In this document: piece by piece, positions 11,980-23,258 of the stretch
Layout: every line of letters begins with the position of its first letter
How positions within the stretch are numbered: the stretch's first letter is position 1
Assembly: GCF_047511655.1 (NCBI RefSeq)
Contig: NC_133387.1
Coordinates: forward strand, 42,140,853 to 42,204,852
DNA: 64,000 nucleotides
Reading direction: 5' to 3'
Source of the DNA: Castor canadensis
Lineage: Eukaryota > Chordata > Mammalia > Rodentia > Castoridae
Made by a program: the position numbers and the translations under genes
Notes under the pieces: model-generated
Seen by the model: only the letters and a program-made list of their open reading frames with translations
The model's database searches: none
What the model was told of the DNA's origin: nothing

Positions 11980-12640
11980 TAGGAACTGTCAGCTGTGGTT
12001 TTATTGGGGATAAAGATGGATGTGAGGGTACTAACGAAAATAGCTGTAAAGATAGGAGACTTTGGTCAGAAAGTGGGACACTACAAATTGAAAATTTTCT
12101 GGTTGTACACTTATGTGTGGAAAATGTTGATTGAGATGGAGTAGAATGCTTGATTACTGGAAGTGAGGAATGGGTAAGTAATCTTATATAGGTGATTACA
12201 TGTTAAGTGAGGTAGTAATCTAGGTGCTAAAATGTTAAAAAAATGAGTTAGTGACAAGGGGTTCGTTACAGGAGCACGAGGGATAGCAGTGGTGTGTGTG
12301 TGGTTTAATGGAATGGTCTTCAAGGAAGATGGAGCCTTCAAGGAAAAAAAATAAAATGCCAATTGCTAGAAAAAACAAGAACAAACTTGTACGCAGATAC
12401 TTCTGAGAGGTATAGCATGGAAATGTGGAAGGACAAAAATATGATTTGGAAGCTAAAAGAGAAATAGTTTGTTCATGGGCAGCCAGGTTTCAGTTATGAG
12501 GGTGAAGGGAAAGTTAGAGAAGAAAGGAAAGCAATAGCCCAGTGGCAGAATTTGAAATATAAGTATGGGCACAAATTTGGTCAGTGTAGAGAGTATACCC
12601 ATTTGTTTGTGAATGAGGGACTTGTGACTGAAACAAGTAA
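11980..12640. other. Purine-rich sequence, no gene
   Basis: Continues the A/G-biased character seen before the MaLR LTR, consistent with one older unit split by the LTR. No family named. Confidence 0.35.
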
Positions 12641-12984
12641 GGCTTGGTCAGATGCAAGTCCTTGATAGTCCTTTGGAAAAAGTTGGGCAATCATTCTGAT
12701 TACATTATTTTTCTTAGAATTGGTTTTTCACGTCATGAACCCTTGTATAGTGTTCATGGAAATACAAATCAGTATCATATGATCCTTCAATACCACTCCA
12801 GGATATGTATGTTTGTCTGTATGTATACAAATAGTACTTAATATATGTATATATGGTATTATATATATGTACGAGCATATACACAATGGAATATTATTCA
12901 GTTTTAAAAAGAAAAAAATGCTGTCATTTGTGACAATATGGATGTACCTGCGGAACATTGTACTAAATGAAATAAGACTGACAC

Positions 12985-12999
12985 AGAAAGACAAATGCC
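12985..12999 (+). repeat. Target-site duplication, left copy
   Basis: AGAAAGACAAATGCC, identical to 13509-13523 on the far side of the truncated L1. Confidence 0.92.
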
Positions 13000-13508
13000 T
13001 GGACTATAAGCACATGATAAAAGCGAGAGCACACAAGGGAGGGGTGAGGATAGGTAAGACACCTAAAAAATTAGCTAGCATTTATTGCTCTCAATGCAGA
13101 GAAACTAAAGCAGAAACCTTAAAAGCAACTGAGACCAATAGGAAAAGGGGAACAGGTACTAGAGAAAAGGTTAGATCAAAAAGAATTAACCTAGAAGGTA
13201 ACACCCACGTACAGGAAATTAATGTGAGTCAATGCCCTGTATAGCTAACCTTATCTCAACCAGCAAAAACCCTTGTTCCTTCCTATTATTGCTTATACTC
13301 TCACTTCAACAAAATTAGAAATAAGGGCAAAATAGTTTCTGCTGGGTATTGAGGGGGGAGAGAGGGAGGGGGCGGAGTGGGTGGTAAGGGAGGGGGTGGG
13401 GGCAGGGGTGAGAAATGAACCAAGCCTTGTATGCACATATGAATAATAAAAGAAAAAGGAAAATAAATAAATAAATAAATGGATAAATGAACAACAACAA
13501 CAAAAAAA
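13000..13508 (+). mobile_element. 5'-truncated young-type L1 inserted into the old L1
   Basis: Begins TGGACTATAAGCACATGATA and runs through the young L1 3' UTR: GAGGGGTGAGGATAGGTAAG, AGAAGGTAACACCCACGTAC, the G-rich polypurine tract, TATGCACATATGAATAATAA and an A-rich tail with an AAAT repeat. It is flanked by an exact 15-bp direct repeat, AGAAAGACAAATGCC, at 12985-12999 and 13509-13523: a target-site duplication from target-primed reverse transcription. A 143-residue frame (12813-13244) crosses the junction and is not a gene. Confidence 0.92.
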
Positions 13509-13523
13509 AGAAAGACAAATGCC
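13509..13523 (+). repeat. Target-site duplication, right copy
   Basis: AGAAAGACAAATGCC directly after the A-rich tail. The interrupted old L1 continues from here. Confidence 0.92.
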
Positions 13524-13910
13524 ATGTGATCTCACTCATATGTGGAATCTAAAAAAAGTTGAATTCATAGAAACAGAGAATAGAATGATGATTATCAGAA
13601 GCAGGGGAGAGGGATACTGGGGAGATGTTAGTTGAGGAGTACAAAGTTTCAGTTAGGATGAATAAGTCCTGGAGGTCTATTGCATAGCATGGTGATCACA
13701 GCTAATAAATAATACAGCACGTGATACTATCTAGCCAAGTTGACCTTCAATATTCTCACCATAAAAATGCTAAAATTGTGAGGTGGATGGATTATTAGTT
13801 TAATGCTTGCTTAATACATTCACAGTGCATATGTACACAAAACATCATGTACATCATAAAAATATACAATTCTCACTTGTCAATTATACTTTAATAGAGC
13901 TGGGGGAAAA

Positions 13911-16840
13911 ATTGTTCTTTTAGGCAGCCTAGTGCTGAGTGGGGCAGTGGACAGCCTGGCAGAATCTGTTTCATTGCAGCATGTGTGACTTCAGAGGGCC
14001 TGTTTAAAGATGGTGGTAGCAGTTATACTGCTGTTTGAGAGCTTGAGAAATCAACATTTCAGGAATGCCACTGACCTGACTTAGGCACAAGAAATTAGGC
14101 TCCTTTCAACTCCCATGTCTTTTTGACTAATCAGAAATGAAAGTCTTACCTTGCAATTTTGCACACAATGAAGAAATAATATTTTAACATTTATATGACT
14201 TTTTTTGGAAGCTGTTGTTTTTTAAATACAAAGGATCTGTACTTAGAGCCAGTTATTTTTTTAATGATATGTTCATCCTTTACTGATTTTCTGAGATTAA
14301 GATAGATTAATCACTCATGCTTCCTGTCCTAAAAAGAAAGTTTTATTTTGGACTTAAGAAAACCTATTTTCTAAAGATGACTTGTCCTTTGTTGTAAAGA
14401 AGCTGAGTGGGGAAGGCTACAACTTAATATTACTAGACATTAATTATCTAAAAGGGGAGTGCTTAAAAGCTTATAAGAGCTTATTATTTGATATATAAGT
14501 TCCAGAGACAGTTTCTCTCTTGGAATATCACAGCCTCTGTTTCAAAGGTGATGAATAACTCCACAAGAGTGTAGTTGGGGAAGAAAGAAGAGATAAAATC
14601 CTTTTTCACCAGCAAATCCTGGGTCTGAAATCACTGTATATTACTTTCCCCAAAACTGACGAATCATAATATAACAGGTACATAATTTAAATAGTACAGA
14701 ATCTTATGTGATGAGAGTAAGATGATGTGGTTTTAAAGGTATATAATTTGGACAGGCTACTGAATACTGTCACAGAATATTGAATATCAGCAGAATGTAC
14801 TCTTTTTATTCTATAAATTCATATTAATATTAATAAAGATCACTCAAGAAAACATAATTTGTGAGCAAAAATTAGCTGAGTTGTTGGAAATAAGACATGA
14901 CTGCAAAATTGGACACAGTGTCTGGCCATCATAATCAAAGAGGCCACATCACGGGAGGTATTTGATGTTGGTCTTTTCCAGCAGAGTAGATGCTCACTAA
15001 TAAGGTAGATAAGCTAAGTGCATCAGGGCCATCTTTGAGACGTTCTGTTTGTTTGCCATGTATCTGGTGAGGAAAGTGTTTTCCACTTCCTTTTGCCATG
15101 GGATGAAGTAATAGTCATTTACTGCCCCAGAAATAACCTCATGCCATTACTTTACTTCTCAAATGATGTACCTAGCTTACTACTTTTACCCACATTTCAT
15201 TTGGAACCATAAGTTCAGGTCCATTAATAATAAATTCTTCTTAACCTTTTCTAAAGGACAAGGGTGAAACTCTCCTGACAGCTGGATTGATTTCCATACT
15301 TGAATATTTTTCCATTGATCAGTCTCTTCAGAGAGCCTTTCAAGTAAAGACCAAGTGTTTTGATTCTACTTCTTTTTGTTTCAACACTTGACCTCTAACA
15401 TTTGGTTCTATTAGGATTAAGTATGTTCTCTGGCACAGATATATAATGTTTGAAATTCACAAAATCTTGGAAAGATGTTTATAAAGAAGAACATCCAAGG
15501 GTATGCACCATAGATAACATGGCGCATACTTCAACAGGTTGAATTTTGTAAGAAAAGATATTTTATTTAGGTTTTAGGAGAAAAGAGATTTTGAGGCAGA
15601 GCGATACATACACAGAGAGAGCAATCTTTACTTAATTAGGATTTTTCATGCCTTGGACACTCTCTTCAACATATAAACTAAGTTTCTGGTCCATATAGTT
15701 TATTCCTTATCTTTTTACTCTCTTCAAGGTTGAGCAGCCCAACCGTGACAGGCTGGAGTGAAGTCAGTACAAGAATCTACCTTGCCTACATTGTGCTTGT
15801 CAGTCTATCTTTGGATAAATAGTTATCTGACCATGAGCAATTTCTAACCCATTTGGAGGAGAGAGTAAAATGTACAGTAAGTAGACTTTGGATGAGCTGG
15901 AACATCCTGTTTCAACTGGTGATGTGGTAAATTGTTTTTCTGCTTCAATTCAGCCGAGATTTTTCTGGAGCCGATAATGGAACTGTAAGGATGCCAGATT
16001 TTCTGTGCCACCCTATCATATTCTCTCAGGAGGGCAGACTGACACTTAGTTTTTATTAATGGCCCAATTACAAGCCCACAGTCAAGACTCTTTACATATC
16101 TACACTGTGCCCATTATGCTTTCAAGCAGCTCAGACAAGTAAAGAAGGACAAAATTTGCAAGTTACTTGATAAGACACAAATTCAACCTATTGATACTTC
16201 TGAGTAATAATTTGACAAGTCATAAGAGCCTTAGATTTATTCTTTCTTAAGAAAACTTCATAGTAAGAAAACTGGAATAAGTCTTTCTGAAGACGACAAA
16301 GTAGCACAGTAGGAGTCCTATGGAACTACTTGCTTTTACTGAGAAGGGTCTTAAAATTATGTCCCAATTTACTAGAAATCATGCAGTAGTTTTAGCAAGA
16401 TTATAGATTAAGGATAATTTCCTGACTTTCTAAGCATTTCAATAACTTTTTTTCTAAAAGTGAAAAATGTGTTTTAATGTTCTATAGCATTTGGAGCTAC
16501 AGGATTATCACTGTTTGCTGCTATAATAAATTGAACTACATATTAAAGATGACTCAGGCCGTGTATCTAGGAACAACACCAAATTGGATGAGATGAAAGT
16601 CTGTCTTGCCACAGCAAGTGTTTGCAATGCAAAGAAATACCTGTCCCATTGTGCTAAAACAGCCTTGCTCTGGATGTGTTCATTATGCTCTGGAATAGTT
16701 CTTTTCAACAATTCAGGTTATTTCATAATTACAATGATTTCCAATGATAGGCACTTAGGAATCTTTAAAATATACATCATATACTGTAAGAATGCCAGTC
16801 ATGCCCCTAACCATTTTATAACCCTCTGACTTACATTACC
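13911..16840. other. Unique sequence, nothing recognised
   Basis: About 2.9 kb without an identifiable repeat or exon. Frames at 16508-16829 (67-81 residues) overlap on opposite strands and carry no motif. Composition is less AT-biased at about 15720-16130, but no splice-bounded open block was seen there. Confidence 0.45.
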
Positions 16841-16847
16841 AAGGTTG

Positions 16848-17000
16848 ACTGACTCATTCATCAAGGGTTTATTGGGTATTCACAAGTCCAGATACTGTTC
16901 TAGGTATTGGAGATAAAATGAAGAGAAGTAAATCAGGTCCCTGTCCTCCAGGACTTACAGTCCCTAAGGGAAGACAGGTCAAAGTATTCATCCCACTAAA
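16848..17000. mobile_element. L2-type LINE relic
   Basis: TCATTCATCAAGGGTTTATT, AGATACTGTTCTAGGTATTG and CAGGACTTACAGTCCCTAAG correspond to the widespread mammalian phrase order 'TTCATTCA..TTTATTGAG.. GGCACTGTTCTAGG.. GAGCTTACATTCTAG'. I associate this with L2 3' regions. Orientation is left open. Confidence 0.5.
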
Positions 17001-17525
17001 TAAGTGACTAGAGTGATCATACATCCTAGTTTGCCCAAGATAATTCTATTTAAGCCTTTTGCCTTTGTTTAAGTAATCAACAGGATCCCCCTTTTAGTTT
17101 CAACATGTTTCTGGATTAGACAATGATAGTCATCCTAAAAAATGATGACATAAGTGTGTTGATGGAAATGACAATGTTAATGAGAGGGTCTGAGAAGCCT
17201 CATGTGAATCCTTTACTTGAGTTATCTGGTCAAGACCAGAGGGGGAAGCTTCTCAGAGCTAGAGGACTGAATAGGGTTGAAAACCACAAGCTCTAACTGG
17301 CTGCCTCTGATATCATCAGTGGAGATCCCAGGTAACAGAGGTATTTGTGTTTCCTCAAACTTTTACTGATACTAGATCGGTGTGTTAACTTTAGATGAGT
17401 TTTCATACAAGCTAAATATAATTTAATTTTTTAGTTGATAAAGGGAAAAGGACATTTAGAGAAGAAGAGTATAGGCACATTGGCATCAAACTACTCCCTC
17501 AATGGCAAATGGAAGTGAGAAGCAA
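17001..17525. other. Unique sequence, nothing recognised
   Basis: No repeat or coding signal seen between the L2 relic and the ID element. Confidence 0.4.
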
Positions 17526-17527
17526 TG

Positions 17528-17606
17528 TAGTACAGTACCAGGGATTGAACCCAGGTCCTGTGCTTGCTAAGTAAGTGCTCTACCACTTGGGGCATATCCC
17601 TAATCT
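17528..17606 (-). mobile_element. ID-type SINE, minus orientation
   Basis: GTACCAGGGATTGAACCCAG, TGTGCTTGCTAAGTAAGTGC and TCTACCACTTGGGGCATATC form the reverse complement of an ID element, with the tRNA-like B box (GGTTCAATCCC on the minus strand) and A box (CCAAGTGGTAGAGC). Here the box is closer to the classic rodent ID than to the CTCAAGTGG variant of other copies. Confidence 0.8.
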
Positions 17607-17654
17607 GGTGTAAATGCTTTTAAGCCACTAAGAGCTTGGGGTTTCAAATTTAGA

Positions 17655-17910
17655 TGATCTTATTTTTTCCTCTTCTTTTAATTTTATTTTGTCATTTTTA
17701 CATTTACTTACATGTGTATACATTATTTGGGCCACCTCCACTCTCTCCCGTTTCTGGACAGAACTTGTTCCACCCTCTTGTTCTCTGATTTTGTTGAAGA
17801 GAAAACAATAAAAACAGCATTTTTGCCAGTTTGAGATAAAAATAGCTATACAGAGAGATTCTTAGCATTACTTCCATGCACATGTGTATTACAACCCACA
17901 TTGGTTCAGA
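17655..17910 (-). mobile_element. L1 3' UTR fragment (older subfamily), minus
   Basis: Reverse complement of an L1 3' end: a T-rich left edge, TTTACTTACATGTGTATACA, TCTGATTTTGTTGAAGAGAA, GTTTGAGATAAAAATAGCTA and ACATGTGTATTACAACCCAC. It is very close in layout to 45172-45462. A 65-residue frame over it is an artefact. Confidence 0.75.
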
Positions 17911-18179
17911 TGTCAGAAGAGCTTGTCTTTAATAGCAGCTGTCTACTTGCTTTGGACAAGTTGTCCAAAACTTGCTTATCCAAGTTGCACAAACTCTGAC
18001 ACTCATATTTTTCTTTTAATAAGGAAAAGAATTAATGAAAGTGTCCAGAAAAATGCCTGCATATGGGAAACACTGAGTTAATGTTAAATGTCATTGTGTA
18101 CCCTGACTCGATTACTCTGTACTATTCCCTACTTAAACAGTATTTAAAGAAATATGTTTGGTAGCTAAAGTATTATGCT

Positions 18180-18330
18180 AGTTAGCCTTCTGTTATTGTA
18201 ACAAAATTCAGGAATTGTTACAAAATTCCTGAGATAATCAATTTAAAAAGAGGAAAGATTTATTTTGGCTCACATGGTTGGAGGTTTTAGTTCATGGCTG
18301 GTTGGCCCATTCCTTTTGGTATAGCTAGTC
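18180..18330. repeat. Possible MaLR-like or other interspersed repeat relic
   Basis: TTATTGTAACAAAATTC, CTGAGATAATCAATTTAAAA, GGAAAGATTTATTTTGGCTC and GTTCATGGCTGGTTGGCCCA match a phrase order common in mammalian interspersed repeats ('CCTGAGATAATCAACTTAAAG..GGTTTATTTTGGCTCA'). The family is not securely named. Confidence 0.35.
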
Positions 18331-18344
18331 GTTCTTCAAAAGCT

Positions 18345-18656
18345 CACTTTTTCACCCCTACTAGTGGGGTTTGAGCTTGCTAAGCAGATGCTCTACCACT
18401 TGAGCCAGTCTGCCAGTCCTTTTAGCTTTCAGTTATTTTTCAAATAGGGTCTCGCTTTTATACCTGGGCCAGCCTGAACTTCAACCCTCTTTATTTACAC
18501 TTCCTGTGTGGCGTACACTAGCTTTTTATTGTTTGAAATGAGGTCTTGCTAGCATTTTGCCTGGGCTGGCCTGGAACCAAGAACCTTCTACTCTCAGCTC
18601 CCCCCTCCCCCCACCAAGCAACTAGGATAACAGGTGTGAGCCACCAAGCCTGGCTC
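18345..18656 (-). mobile_element. B1-dimer/ID composite SINE, minus orientation
   Basis: From the left is an ID-type end (GGGGTTTGAGCTTGCTAAGC, TCTACCACTTGAGCCAGTC), then two B1-like units. The first has AAATAGGGTCTCGCTTTTAT and TGGGCCAGCCTGAACTTCAA; the second has GAGGTCTTGCTAGCATTTTG, CTGGGCTGGCCTGGAACCAA and CAGGTGTGAGCCACCAAGCC. This head-to-tail arrangement of 7SL-derived units with an ID unit at the 3' side recurs at 19750, 27490 and 47380, so it is a real composite SINE family. The overlapping 66-71 residue frames are repeat artefacts. Confidence 0.8.
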
Positions 18657-18999
18657 TCAAAGTCAACCTCTATACTTTCGAATCCTAATGCTACAAGCTT
18701 CCCTAGCAACCAAGTCATGTGGCTCTTTTCTGACTTTTTAAACCAAATTTTTTTCTCTTAGATGAATCAAATTTGTCTTTTTATTCTTTTTATTTCTTTT
18801 TTTTTTCACCTCATTACCCAGGCTTTACCTGAAAAAGTAAATCCACAAGCTGGTCCCAAATGTAAGAATCTTTGCCACTGAGGTTGGGGATTTTTTTTTT
18901 TAATGTCATAGCTTATTTCTTTTTACTCTAAAACACATGAATAATGATTTTGAATCCATGTATACTATGAAATAAATGATTTTTCTTAAAGGACTCAGA

Positions 19000-19744
19000 T
19001 CATCCTAATCAAAGGAAATTACTATAGATAGAAAATAAGGAAGAAGGTAACTGTCAATAGCCTGAAGGAGGCCCTCACCAGACACTTGAACTTCCCAGGT
19101 TTCATAACTGTAAAATCTAAATATTTGTTACTTACGCCATCCAGAATGTAGTATTTTTGTTACAAGAAAAAACTCTTGAGCTAATATAGAAGTCTATGAA
19201 AATTAATTAGCATCTCTGCTTTACTACTGATTCCGGGAAAGACTAAATGTGATGCCACATTGGTGATGCCACATTGGTTAGGTTTGTTGTGTTCTTGTCT
19301 AGGGTCATTTGAAGAATGACAAGCCCAGGCAATGGATGAATAGAAAGAGAAAGGCAGAGTACCTGGCAGAGCACTCGGCTTGGGTTAGAAAGGCTGAGCC
19401 TTGTATCTGCTGCTAGGGTTTGTTAGCCCCTAGAAACAGCTTTCTGATAGTTTTGTTTCTTACAAGGTCTTGACTCATTTTTCCTCCCTCTCTCAGAGGT
19501 TCTTTGTTAAACTTTAACTGCTCTTATCCCCCTTTCACACCTGGACCCACATCCTGGTGATACACTTTAGGGCAGGTGCTGTCTGGGCCCACATCTTGCT
19601 GTATTTGCTCTCTTGCCCTACTTCTATTTTCTGTTGATTTCAGCAGCTGCTTTTTTTCTAGTCCCCTTCCCTGATGGCCTAAGGGCAAGCTAGCTTCTAA
19701 ACTATCTGTGTTTTGAAGAAGATACAAGAGTCAATCATCTCTCA
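19000..19744. other. Unique sequence with a small direct duplication
   Basis: TGATGCCACATTGG occurs twice, back to back, at about 19251-19278. The rest (19280-19740) is less AT-rich than its surroundings, and a 67-residue minus-strand frame shows no motif. An old LTR is possible but not shown. Confidence 0.35.
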
Positions 19745-19747
19745 TCA

Positions 19748-20102
19748 AAAATGAGACCTGAGTTGGGTTTGTTGGCTTGTGCCTGTAATCCTGGTTACTC
19801 AAGAGGCGGAGATCAGGAGGATTACAGTTTGAGGCCGGCTCAGGCAGAAAGTTAAGGAGACTCTATCTTCACAAAACAAGCTGGGTATGATGGTACCCAC
19901 CTATAATGTCAGTTACACCAGAGGCATAGGTAGAATTTTAGTCTGAGGCCAGTGTAGGCAAAAAGTATAAGTACCTATGTGACCAAAAAACTAACGTAAA
20001 AAGGAATATGAGCTGGCCTCAAGTAGTAGAACACTTACCTAGTAAGCACAAGCAAAGAGCTGAGTTAAAAAACCCCAGCGTGTCCTCCTCCCCACAAAAA
20101 GT
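19748..20102 (+). mobile_element. B1-dimer/ID composite SINE, plus orientation
   Basis: First 7SL-like unit: GTTGGCTTGTGCCTGTAATC, GGAGATCAGGAGGATTACAG, GAGGCCGGCTCAGGCAG. Second unit: CTGGGTATGATGGTACCCAC, TGAGGCCAGTGTAGGCAAAA. Then an ID-like part: GAGCTGGCCTCAAGTAGTAG, CACTTACCTAGTAAGCACAA, with an A-containing end. Units run left to right, the reverse of the copy at 18345. The CTGTAATCC internal promoter word is retained in the first unit. Confidence 0.82.
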
Positions 20103-20480
20103 GAGAGCTGGAGGCCAGAATTAGGTATTGTTTTCTTTCGGAAGGTAAACAACATGAAATTTGCTAGTAGTACAGCCTGAGTTTTTTGTTTTTATTTGTT
20201 TTGTTTTCTGTTTCTTTTTTACTGGAAACCAGAAGCTGAAAGTCAGCAGCAGATGTGTGTCGGTTACTAGCTTCAGGAAAGGCTCCAATCAGTAGCAGCC
20301 CTCATGCTGCACAAAGTACAGACATTGATCCAAACCAGATGGATGGTGTTTTCCAATGTGGCAGCTTCCCTAGGCAAGAAGTAGTATGAAAATCAGTATC
20401 CAAAGCTGGGAATTGCCAGAGCCTAAATTCTCATTCCTTTCTGGAGACTGCCAATCATCATTGAAATAATGATATAAATA
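20103..20480. other. Unique sequence, nothing recognised
   Basis: Somewhat GC-richer (20220-20450) but with no exon-like open block bounded by splice sites. Confidence 0.4.
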
Positions 20481-20485
20481 TTTAT

Positions 20486-20598
20486 TTATTTGAGATAGGT
20501 TCTCCCTATGTAGTCCAGGCTGGCCTCAAACTCTCAATTCTCCTACCTCAGACATTGCAGTGCTGGAATTACAGATGGTGCCACCACACTTGACTAAT
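20486..20598 (-). mobile_element. B1 SINE, minus orientation
   Basis: TTTGAGATAGGTTCTCCCTA, TGTAGTCCAGGCTGGCCTCA and AGTGCTGGAATTACAGATGG form a B1 reverse complement, preceded on the left by an ATTT-rich tail. Confidence 0.85.
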
Positions 20599-20642
20599 TT
20601 TGACAAAAATTTAGCTTAACATTTGTTGAGAGAATTTTTTTG

Positions 20643-20733
20643 TTTTTCTTTTGGTGGGACTGGGGTTTAAACTCAGGGCCTCATGCTTGCTAGGTAGGCA
20701 CTCTTACCACTTGAGCCATTCTGCTAGCCCATG
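20643..20733 (-). mobile_element. ID-type SINE, minus orientation
   Basis: TTTTGGTGGGACTGGGGTTT, AACTCAGGGCCTCATGCTTG, CTAGGTAGGCACTCTTACCA and CTTGAGCCATTCTGCTAGCC are the reverse complement of the CTCAAGTGGTAGAGTGCCTA variant ID element, with an A-tail represented by the T-rich left side. Confidence 0.85.
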
Positions 20734-20939
20734 TTGACAGAATTCTTAACCAAGGTAGAAAGTAGGGGTAAATAAGGAAAGCTATCTGTGGTCTAATTCT
20801 ATGCTTGGAGAGACTGCTGTCCATGATTTCTGAGTAAGCATAAAGGAAACAAATAGTAACATGATATGCATGAAACACTTGTCACTATTTTTACAAAAAG
20901 CACACATGATAGTAAAGATGTAGGAAAAAAGCATTACTA

Positions 20940-20995
20940 ATTTTTTAAAAATTCTATTGTACTGGGGGTATATTGTGACATTTACAAAAAAAGAA
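20940..20995 (-). mobile_element. Short L1 3' end fragment
   Basis: CTATTGTACTGGGGGTATAT followed by TGTGACATTTACAAAAAAAG resembles the T-rich start of the 1757, 23772 and 31005 L1 3' UTR fragments. It is only about 55 bp, so the call is weak. Confidence 0.4.
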
Positions 20996-22379
20996 CATTC
21001 TTAAAATAGAAATTTATTACAAAAAAGCAGAAAGAAATCTTAGAAAGCATTCGTTTCACATAGCTAATAAGCAAGTGGACATATAGAGCCTCTAAAGGAG
21101 AATACAGTGAACACTACTAGTTTGGTGTCTTTATACTGCAATAACCTGTGTGATGTATTTATTTTTTAATTTAATTTTAAAATAAAGTCATGAATGTACC
21201 ATAATTTAAGGAGTGAAATAATGCCACATGACATATAGAAGTTTTTTTGTTTTCCCCATAGTCCACTCTTTTACAATAATTTTAAGTTAATTTTTCCAGC
21301 ATTTGAATTCATGTTTCTAAATATGATTCTTAAATTGCTACTTCTAGTTCTTTGTTTTAATTTCATAAATTAAATGAGTTTTCAGAGAGGATGTAAATTA
21401 GCTCCTTCTCCCATGACTTCACTGGACCTCTAACACATGTTCCCACTTCTCCTTCTTTATTCCAATTTTGTGATATCATAATTTTGTTTAGATCTATTGT
21501 TCTATAATAATTAATGTTTATTTTTTAACATTTAAAATGTATAGTTATTACATTTCCCTGTTTTATTTGTTAAAGTAACAAACATTAAAACAAATGATAT
21601 TAAACATTTTCTGTAATGTATATAAATAAAAAGGAATAATCAGAAATTAATTTGAAATAAGAAAATGAATTTCATTCTATAACAGGTGAAAATTAACATT
21701 CATGATTGCATTATTAATGCTGATAATTTGGTTTATATATATTCAAGTAAGGTCTTTAAAAAGAGAAAGTAATCATTGTATTTCAAATAAATACAATTTT
21801 CAAACAGTTGAGGGAATATAAACAATATTCAATTAAAAACAGAGAAAACTCAAGTAAATGCTAAGAAATAAAGCAAAAAGCAAGATGACAATATAGTTCC
21901 TATAATATATCATCAAAAGCTTTGATATTAAATATGAATGAATAACTTCAACAGAAATATAAAGTCTCGAATTTGATGAATCAGATAAGAACCGACCATT
22001 AGACCTTATCTAAAACAATGTATAGTATATATAATGTTAAACAGTTAAAGGACAAATAAGGATAAATCAACAAATAAAAAGAGGACTATTGGTATCAGAG
22101 GAATTAGAAACACCATCCTGAAAGCAGGAGTGAAATAAAAAGGATAAAATAAGAAATCAACAAAATAGAATATAGGATCAAAAGCAGTGTAAATACTCAG
22201 TATTGGAAATAGTTCTTGGAGAGTAAGAAACATCCCTACTTATCTTTTTTAAAAGACTACATCGATTAAACGAACAAAATTCTTTTTGAAATAGTATACT
22301 TGGATTATTAATAAGGCATAGGATATATTGGGGTTCATAATATTATTCATTATGTGCTTGTTACAAAATGAATGTTGAA
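20996..22379. other. Very AT-rich sequence, no gene
   Basis: Long A/T runs; nothing recognised except the L1 remnant that follows. Confidence 0.4.
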
Positions 22380-22645
22380 ATAATTAAGCAATGACTATAA
22401 AAAGCACCAATCGTATACTAACAAGGAATGGTAGGAAACAGTGCAAAATGATCCACTCAAACAGCAAACCAGAAAATAAAGTACCTAGGAATAAACTTAA
22501 TGAACACACAATCTGGACCAACTTAAAGAAAGGTAAACTACTTTACTTAACGATTTATCATGAGGCTTTTCACAAACTAGAAAATATGAGTACAGAAATT
22601 CCAAGTCCCAACCAAAATCTCTTTCACTTGATAAAGGAAGCAAGA
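22380..22645 (+). mobile_element. Old L1 ORF2 remnant
   Basis: AAATAAAGTACCTAGGAATA followed by AACTTAATGAACACACAATC corresponds to the L1 ORF2 'KYLGI-L' region downstream of the reverse transcriptase core. The 88-residue frame here keeps pieces of this similarity but lacks catalytic motifs. It is highly decayed. Confidence 0.55.
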
Positions 22646-22855
22646 TTTCCTAGGTAATTGTTGAGAAAACATTTTGATTAATAACAAAAACTGTGATAGT
22701 TGGTTTGTTTTATGAATTGGAAATTCTGTTTCTGATACATATTCTCCATGCCTCTGTAGCCATGTCTACATATAAGGCAAGACATGTTTATAATCCAGAA
22801 AAGAGAAAGAACTATCAAAGACTATACATGAAAGCAGAAGACTCATCCCTCAGAG

Positions 22856-22968
22856 CAGGGCTTCTGAAACTAATGCATTCATCCAAGTCTTGTTTGATTC
22901 TGTAGCTCTGGCTTGGTGCTGAAACTCTGTGTTTCTAAAACTGCCTCAGTGATGCTCCACCTACTTGT
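22856..22968 (+). mobile_element. MER5A-type MITE fragment, plus
   Basis: GCAGGGCTTCTGAAACTAAT, AACTCTGTGTTTCTAAAACT and CTCAGTGATGCTCCACCTAC follow the MER5A order from its CAGTGGTTCTCAAACT end to the CCAGGTGATGCTG part. The central portion is diverged or deleted. Confidence 0.55.
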
Positions 22969-22984
22969 GCATGGCTTACACAGG

Positions 22985-23182
22985 GCCTGGAGTGGTGCTT
23001 CTCTAAATGAGGTCCCCAGAACAGCAGCATCATATTAACGTGGAGCTTGTTAGACATGCAGATCTAAGGCTCCACCACAGACATATTGGATTGGAAACTG
23101 TGGGGTGGGTCTAGTAATATGTGCATTAATAAGCTCTCCAGGTGATTGTGATGCTCCCAAAAGTCTGAGAACCGTTGATCTA
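22985..23182 (-). mobile_element. MER5A MITE, minus orientation
   Basis: TGGTGCTTCTCTAAATGAGG, AACAGCAGCATCATATTAAC, TAAGCTCTCCAGGTGATTGT and AAGTCTGAGAACCGTTGATC match the reverse complement of MER5A along nearly its whole length (about 190 bp), including both CAGTGGTTCTCAA-like ends. It lies next to an oppositely oriented copy at 22856. Confidence 0.75.
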
Positions 23183-23223
23183 CAGCTGCTCCTGCTGCAT
23201 AGCAAGAGAACATAAAGTCTTTG

Positions 23224-23258
<35 letters not shown>

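Larger units (their letters stand above)
12645..13910 (+). mobile_element. Old L1 (L1MA type), ORF2 C-terminus to 3' UTR, interrupted
   Basis: The left part (to 12999) contains ACACAATGGAATATTATTCA and ATGGATGTACCTGCGGAACA. This is the end of L1 ORF2 ('TMEYY' and 'W..LE' regions) in decayed form, with ACACAGAAAGACAAATGCC at the usual 'QKT K' position. The right part (from 13509) resumes with GTGATCTCACTCATATGTGG and the old 3' UTR (GTGATCACAGCTAATAAATA, CTCACTTGTCAATTATACTT). The split is caused by a younger L1 insertion at 13000-13508. The frames are degenerate. Confidence 0.8.

Noticed and set aside
12813..13244. 143-residue plus-strand open frame
   Set aside because: It spans the junction of the old L1 with the inserted L1 3' UTR and contains repeat-derived sequence only.
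13293..13539. Pro/Ser-rich minus-strand frames of 74-80 residues
   Set aside because: Antisense of the G-rich L1 3' UTR tract; the same frames recur at every young L1 3' end (9288, 32353, 44845, 49766).
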